Shown one piece after another: positions 60,559 to 64,000 of a DNA stretch of 64,000 nt. The notes below the pieces were generated by a model. That model worked only from the letters and a program-made list of their open reading frames with translations, made no database searches and had not been told where the DNA came from. A program made the translations under genes and the position numbers. Position 1 is the stretch's first letter. Each line of letters opens with the position of its first letter. The stretch comes from Planctomycetota bacterium (lineage in GTDB: Bacteria > Planctomycetota > Phycisphaerae > Phycisphaerales > Phycisphaeraceae), in assembly GCA_024276075.1 (NCBI GenBank), contig JAJRXX010000025.1:1-64000 (forward strand), given 5' to 3'.

Positions 60559-62529
60559 TTATTCCAGGTACGTGTAACCCGTGAGCCCCGACTCGTAGAA
60601 CCGCAGCAGCACGCGGGACTCTTCGAGTGTGATGCGCTGGTCGCGCAGTGCCTCCTCGACCCGCTTGCGCATGGAGCGCATCAACTCATCGGCGGAGTAT
60701 TGCACGTACCGCAGCACGTCGGTGACGGTATCGCCGCGGATCACCTCGTCGATAGAAACGCGCCCGTCGTCGTCGATGCTCACGTGCACCGCGTTGGTGT
60801 CGCCGAAGAGGTTGTGCAGGTCGCCGAGGATTTCTTGGTACGCCCCGACGAGGAAGGCAGCCAGGTAATAGTCTTCACCGGTGTACGGGTGCAGCTCAAG
60901 CACGGACTTGACGTCGCGCAGGTCGATGAAGCGATCGACGCGGCCATCAGAGTCACACGTAATGTCGGCGATGATGCCTCGAGACGTGGGCTGATCATCG
61001 AGGCGGTGGATGGGCATGATCGGGAATAGCTGATCGATGGCCCAGCTATCGGGCATAGACTGGAAGATCGAATAGTTGCAAAAATAGGTGTCGGAGAGCA
61101 TCGTTTCGAGTCCCTCCAATTCTTCGGGGACGTATTCGAGCTTCCGGGTGATGCGCAGGACCTTGGAGCAGAGTCCGAAGAAAAGATTTTCCGCTAGGCC
61201 GCGGTGCTCGAGTGAACAGTAGCCCAGGTTGAAAAGGTTAAGCGTCTCCTCCCTGGCTAGCTGTGCGTCGTGGTAGTACTCCATAAAATTGTCGCTGTCG
61301 ATGCTGTGGTACGCATCGAAGAGAGTGAGCACCGGCGTGGGGTATTGCTTACGCTGCGCGTCGTCTTTGGGCGGCTGGGGTAGCTCGAATCGGCCAAGCC
61401 CGCTCGAGCCCAGGACATTAAATACCAGCACGCTGTGGTAGGCCACCAGCGCCCGACCCGATTCGCTGATGATGTGCGGGTGATCGACCTGTGCTTGATC
61501 GCAGATTTCCTTGATGTGGAATACGACGTCGTTGGCGTATTCCTGGAGGGTGTAGTTGATGCTGGATTCGAAGTTTGTCTTTGAGCCGTCGTAGTCGATA
61601 CCGAGACCCCCGCCCACGTCGACGTACCGCAGCCCCGCACCCATTCGCTGGAGTTCCACATACACACGGCTCAGTTCGATGATGGCGTTCTTGACGTTGC
61701 GGATGCTGTTGACCTGGCTACCGATGTGGAAGTGCAGGAGGTTCAGGCAGTCGCCCAGGTCGTTTTCGCGTAGGAACGCCAGTGCGTCGATGACTTCGCT
61801 GATGAAAAGCCCGAATTTTGACCGCACGCCGCCGGATTCGCTCCACCGGCCTGCGCCGCGAGTCGAAAGCTTTACACGCACGCCGATGGACGGCTTGACG
61901 TTGTGCATCTTGGCGTACTTGGCGATTAGCTTCAGCTCGCTGAATTTTTCAACGACCGGGATGATGTTCTTGCCGATCTTCGTCGCGAGGATGACGGCTT
62001 CGATAAATTCGTCGTCTTTGAAGCCGTTGCAGATGATTGGGGTGGTCTCGTCCTTGATCATGGGCATGATCGCTAGGAGCTCGGGCTTTGACCCCGCTTC
62101 CAGTCCCAGGCCGAAGGGCTTGCCGAACTCGACAATCTCTTCGACCACGTGGCGCTGCTGGTTGACCTTGATCGGGTACACGCAGCGGTATAGCCCGCGG
62201 TAGTCGTGCTCGGTGATCGCCCCAGCGAATGCGTCGTGCAGGTCCCAAACGCGGTGCTTGAGGATGTCGGCAAACCGTATCAGCAACGGCGGCTGAAGGT
62301 CACGCTGACGCAGGTCATCAATTAATTGCTTCAGGTCGATGGTGCGCTTGGGGTCTTTGCTGGGGTGTACAGCAACGTGCCCCTGGTCGTTTACTGAGAA
62401 ATAGCCTTGCCCCCAGCGCTCGATACCATATAGTTCAGCCGCGTCCTTGGGGGTCCAGCCCGTGCTGTGCACAGCGGGCTTTGCGTCTCCACGCGTCGGT
62501 GTGCGGTGTGAATCTAGAGTCGTGCGCAT
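60559..62529 (-). CDS. speA: Biosynthetic arginine decarboxylase
   Basis: 656 residues from ATG 62529, with GGAGG 7 bases upstream. Alanine-racemase-like fold: the PLP Lys is in RCVYPIKVNQQRHVVEEI; GLGLEAGSKPELLAIM, GVRVKLSTRGAGRWSESGGVRSKFG, LNLLHFHIGSQVNSI and VDVGGGLGIDYDGS are intact, and the C-terminal substrate region includes TCDSDGRVDRF. It makes agmatine from arginine for polyamine synthesis. The length is normal for SpeA. speB is not seen nearby. carA is next, co-directional, 76 bases downstream. Confidence 0.96.
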   Translation of the reverse strand: MRTTLDSHRTPTRGDAKPAVHSTGWTPKDAAELYGIERWGQGYFSVNDQGHVAVHPSKDPKRTIDLKQLIDDLRQRDLQPPLLIRFADILKHRVWDLHDAFAGAITEHDYRGLYRCVYPIKVNQQRHVVEEIVEFGKPFGLGLEAGSKPELLAIMPMIKDETTPIICNGFKDDEFIEAVILATKIGKNIIPVVEKFSELKLIAKYAKMHNVKPSIGVRVKLSTRGAGRWSESGGVRSKFGLFISEVIDALAFLRENDLGDCLNLLHFHIGSQVNSIRNVKNAIIELSRVYVELQRMGAGLRYVDVGGGLGIDYDGSKTNFESSINYTLQEYANDVVFHIKEICDQAQVDHPHIISESGRALVAYHSVLVFNVLGSSGLGRFELPQPPKDDAQRKQYPTPVLTLFDAYHSIDSDNFMEYYHDAQLAREETLNLFNLGYCSLEHRGLAENLFFGLCSKVLRITRKLEYVPEELEGLETMLSDTYFCNYSIFQSMPDSWAIDQLFPIMPIHRLDDQPTSRGIIADITCDSDGRVDRFIDLRDVKSVLELHPYTGEDYYLAAFLVGAYQEILGDLHNLFGDTNAVHVSIDDDGRVSIDEVIRGDTVTDVLRYVQYSADELMRSMRKRVEEALRDQRITLEESRVLLRFYESGLTGYTYLE

Positions 62530-62628
62530 CCGAGGTCCTCCGGGGTTGCGGGCTGTCTAAAAGCCTGTGCATCCGCCAATATGATAGCGTTGGATAAGTT
62601 GAATGATACCCCTTTGGGGGCCTCTCAT

Positions 62629-62730
62629 ATGACGAACCAACGACACCACGGCTATGGGGCGTTCGCCTGGGATTGCCCCGCTGATTATGATTACTTAGAA
62701 ACGTTCGTTGACACGGACCAAACAGGCTAG
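62629..62730 (+). CDS. Candidate small protein (33 aa)
   Basis: ATG ACG AAC CAA ... TAG reads MTNQRHHGYGAFAWDCPADY then DYLETFVDTDQTG. It is acidic and aromatic-rich, with GC-biased codon ends like its neighbours, and lies in an otherwise empty 221-base gap just upstream of the HEAT-repeat gene. A GGGGG run 9 bases before the ATG is not a standard ribosome site. I cannot exclude a random frame. Confidence 0.3.
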   Translation: MTNQRHHGYGAFAWDCPADYDYLETFVDTDQTG

Positions 62731-62750
62731 CGATCAAGGGATACTGAGAT

Positions 62751-63818
62751 ATGCCTCATCATGACGGCGACGAAACCGGGCCCGAGGAATCCATGCCGAT
62801 GCCCGGCGGACCCGACCCCAGTCAAGACGAAACCAACGCGGAAAAGCTGCAGCCCCCGTCGTTCGGATTGCAAATGGCCCAGCTCGTCGTGATCCCCGCG
62901 GTCATCGTCGTCGTGTGTATAGGACTGGCGGTATTGTTCGGCCTGGTGGCGGGGGCAAAAGACGACATCGACACACACCTGCTAAATCTCCGTCAATCCA
63001 GCGGGACGGGTAAGCTGCCGATGGGCCTACAAGACCCTCGCTACAAAGACCGAGGCCTAGCGGCGTACAACATCGCCACCATGATCCCTCATATAACCGC
63101 CCCCTCTGAGAAACAGCGGATCAGCAAGGCTCTGGTGGATATCCTCGACCAGCACGTCGCTAACAACGAAGACCTGCTCGGGTCATACCTGTTGATAGCG
63201 ATCGGTCAATTGGGGCAAGCAGGGGGGCTTGATGCGATCATCAAACGGCTCGATGCGCCCCAGTCGCGTGTGCGTCAAGCAGCTGTGGGGGGGGTCCTGA
63301 GTTGGCCACACCCAGACCAGGCACGCCAAGCGATCGGTGATTTGCAAGACAGGCTGCTCGACCAGGAAGCGACTGTGCGCTCGACAGCAGCCGCGGCGTT
63401 GGGGCAGCTTGGTCAGCCGGGAGATTTGCGCCTGATAAATGCCCTGCGCGACGCGATGGAACAGTCCACCGGGTTGGTCATGCGTGAGGCACGCTGGAAC
63501 GCAGCGGTGGCGCTGGCGAGGCTAGGTGACGCGAAAGCAGGCCGATTTGTAGCCGATGTGCTGCTGGATCGAGAGGCCTTGTCGCAGATGCCCGCCGGTG
63601 AGACAGGTACACAGGCCCAACAAAAAATGACCCGGGCGGCTGCGGACCGCGTCATGCTCGCGGCTATAATTTCAGTAGGGCAGTCGGATGATCCGTCAAT
63701 TCAGGATAAGATACGCCAGATAGCCGATAATGACCCCAGCCGCCTGCTGCGTTCGACAGCCCAGAAGCTGTTACACAAAGCAAGTGCCCGCCGCGAAGCC
63801 GTGGCCGGTGGGCAGTGA
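62751..63818 (+). CDS. HEAT-repeat membrane protein
   Basis: 355 residues from ATG 62751, AAGGGA upstream. An acidic, Pro-rich N-terminus (residues 1-40) precedes one TM segment (VVIPAVIVVVCIGLAVLFGLV, about 48-68); the rest is predicted helical with HEAT-like repeats such as RVRQAAVGGVLSWPHPDQA, VRSTAAAALGQLGQPGDLRLI and AVALARLGDAKAGRFVADV. Such repeats bind other proteins. The topology puts the repeats on one side of the inner membrane. It is close to a ferredoxin gene (82 bases), which may be co-transcribed. Function unknown. Confidence 0.75.
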   Translation: MPHHDGDETGPEESMPMPGGPDPSQDETNAEKLQPPSFGLQMAQLVVIPAVIVVVCIGLAVLFGLVAGAKDDIDTHLLNLRQSSGTGKLPMGLQDPRYKDRGLAAYNIATMIPHITAPSEKQRISKALVDILDQHVANNEDLLGSYLLIAIGQLGQAGGLDAIIKRLDAPQSRVRQAAVGGVLSWPHPDQARQAIGDLQDRLLDQEATVRSTAAAALGQLGQPGDLRLINALRDAMEQSTGLVMREARWNAAVALARLGDAKAGRFVADVLLDREALSQMPAGETGTQAQQKMTRAAADRVMLAAIISVGQSDDPSIQDKIRQIADNDPSRLLRSTAQKLLHKASARREAVAGGQ

Positions 63819-63899
63819 GGTGTGGAAAACGGGTATCCGCGGCTGGAAGCAAATCACGGACGGTTGCTTTTTCATTGCGTTGTGAGAGGTATTTAGATC

Positions 63900-64000
63900 A
63901 TGGCTGAATCGCATCAGGAAGTCGTCAAAGTTTGGATCGCCCCGGGGTGTATTGTCTGTGACGCTTGCGAAACCGACAGCCCGAAGGTCTTTGATGTGCA
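63900..64000 (+). CDS. Ferredoxin, N-terminal part, cut by window edge
   Basis: ATG 63900 reads MAESHQEVVKVWIAPGCIVC then DACETDSPKVFDVQ to the window edge. CIVCDAC is the C-x2-C-x2-C cluster motif. In two-cluster ferredoxins the fourth residue pair is Cys-Pro; here it is Ser-Pro, as expected for a protein with a single [4Fe-4S] cluster whose fourth ligand lies further on. It follows the HEAT-repeat gene by 82 bases on the same strand. Confidence 0.85.
   Translation, partial: MAESHQEVVKVWIAPGCIVCDACETDSPKVFDV

Overview
The window looks like the chromosome of a diderm planctomycete, most likely class Phycisphaerae. This is inferred from gene content: an LpxC-FabZ fusion beside lpxD, lpxA, skp/ompH and bamA; GltX with a long insert after its KMSKR motif; a prepilin-type protein with the FTLIELLVV leader; large PQQ-propeller/TPR and HEAT proteins; and GC-rich intergenic space full of short palindromic repeats. 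No rRNA, tRNA or CRISPR array was recognised.

Layout. 1-12602 is an exopolysaccharide locus: seven glycosyltransferases (one cut by the left edge), two SAM methyltransferases, GDP-mannose 4,6-dehydratase (gmd, opposite strand) and a WbaP/WcaJ-type initiating sugar-phosphate transferase. Several neighbours overlap by ATGA/GTGA. 12603-20838 holds dapF, a methyltransferase, recX, thiC behind a TPP riboswitch, and a PAP2 phosphatase plus LTA-synthase-like sulfatase pair. 21486-36372 holds an RRM RNA-binding protein, a gltX/EVE/pfkB operon, a radical SAM protein, clpC, asd, a 1428-residue PQQ-TPR-PQQ protein and glyA. 36809-48358 is a second envelope region: a pseudopilin, a sugar epimerase, a WcaF acetyltransferase, a GT2-WcaF fusion, then bamA-ompH-lpxD-lpxC/fabZ-lpxA on the minus strand. 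48899-52716 has pyruvate dehydrogenase E1 (alpha gene interrupted by an in-frame TAG) and a compact mer-like operon without a visible reductase. 52937-64000 has xseA, an outer-membrane barrel with a Cys-rich small protein, a gamma-carbonic anhydrase homologue, hisA, a secreted CBM/TIM-barrel protein, carA, speA, a HEAT protein and the start of a ferredoxin gene.

The strongest unexplained signal is the intergenic repeat system. A 105-bp MITE-like element with TAGAGCA termini occurs twice, in opposite orientation, 33 kb apart and 104/105 identical. A related 126-bp element sits inside another repeat family, giving a readable nested insertion. A composite of three short modules recurs in fixed order. 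Several of these repeats run into genes and supply stop codons, C-terminal residues or apparent upstream start codons. The other notable points are the amber codon in pdhA, the mer-like operon with several CxxC pairs, and a glycosyltransferase-acetyltransferase fusion convergent with its own paralogue.
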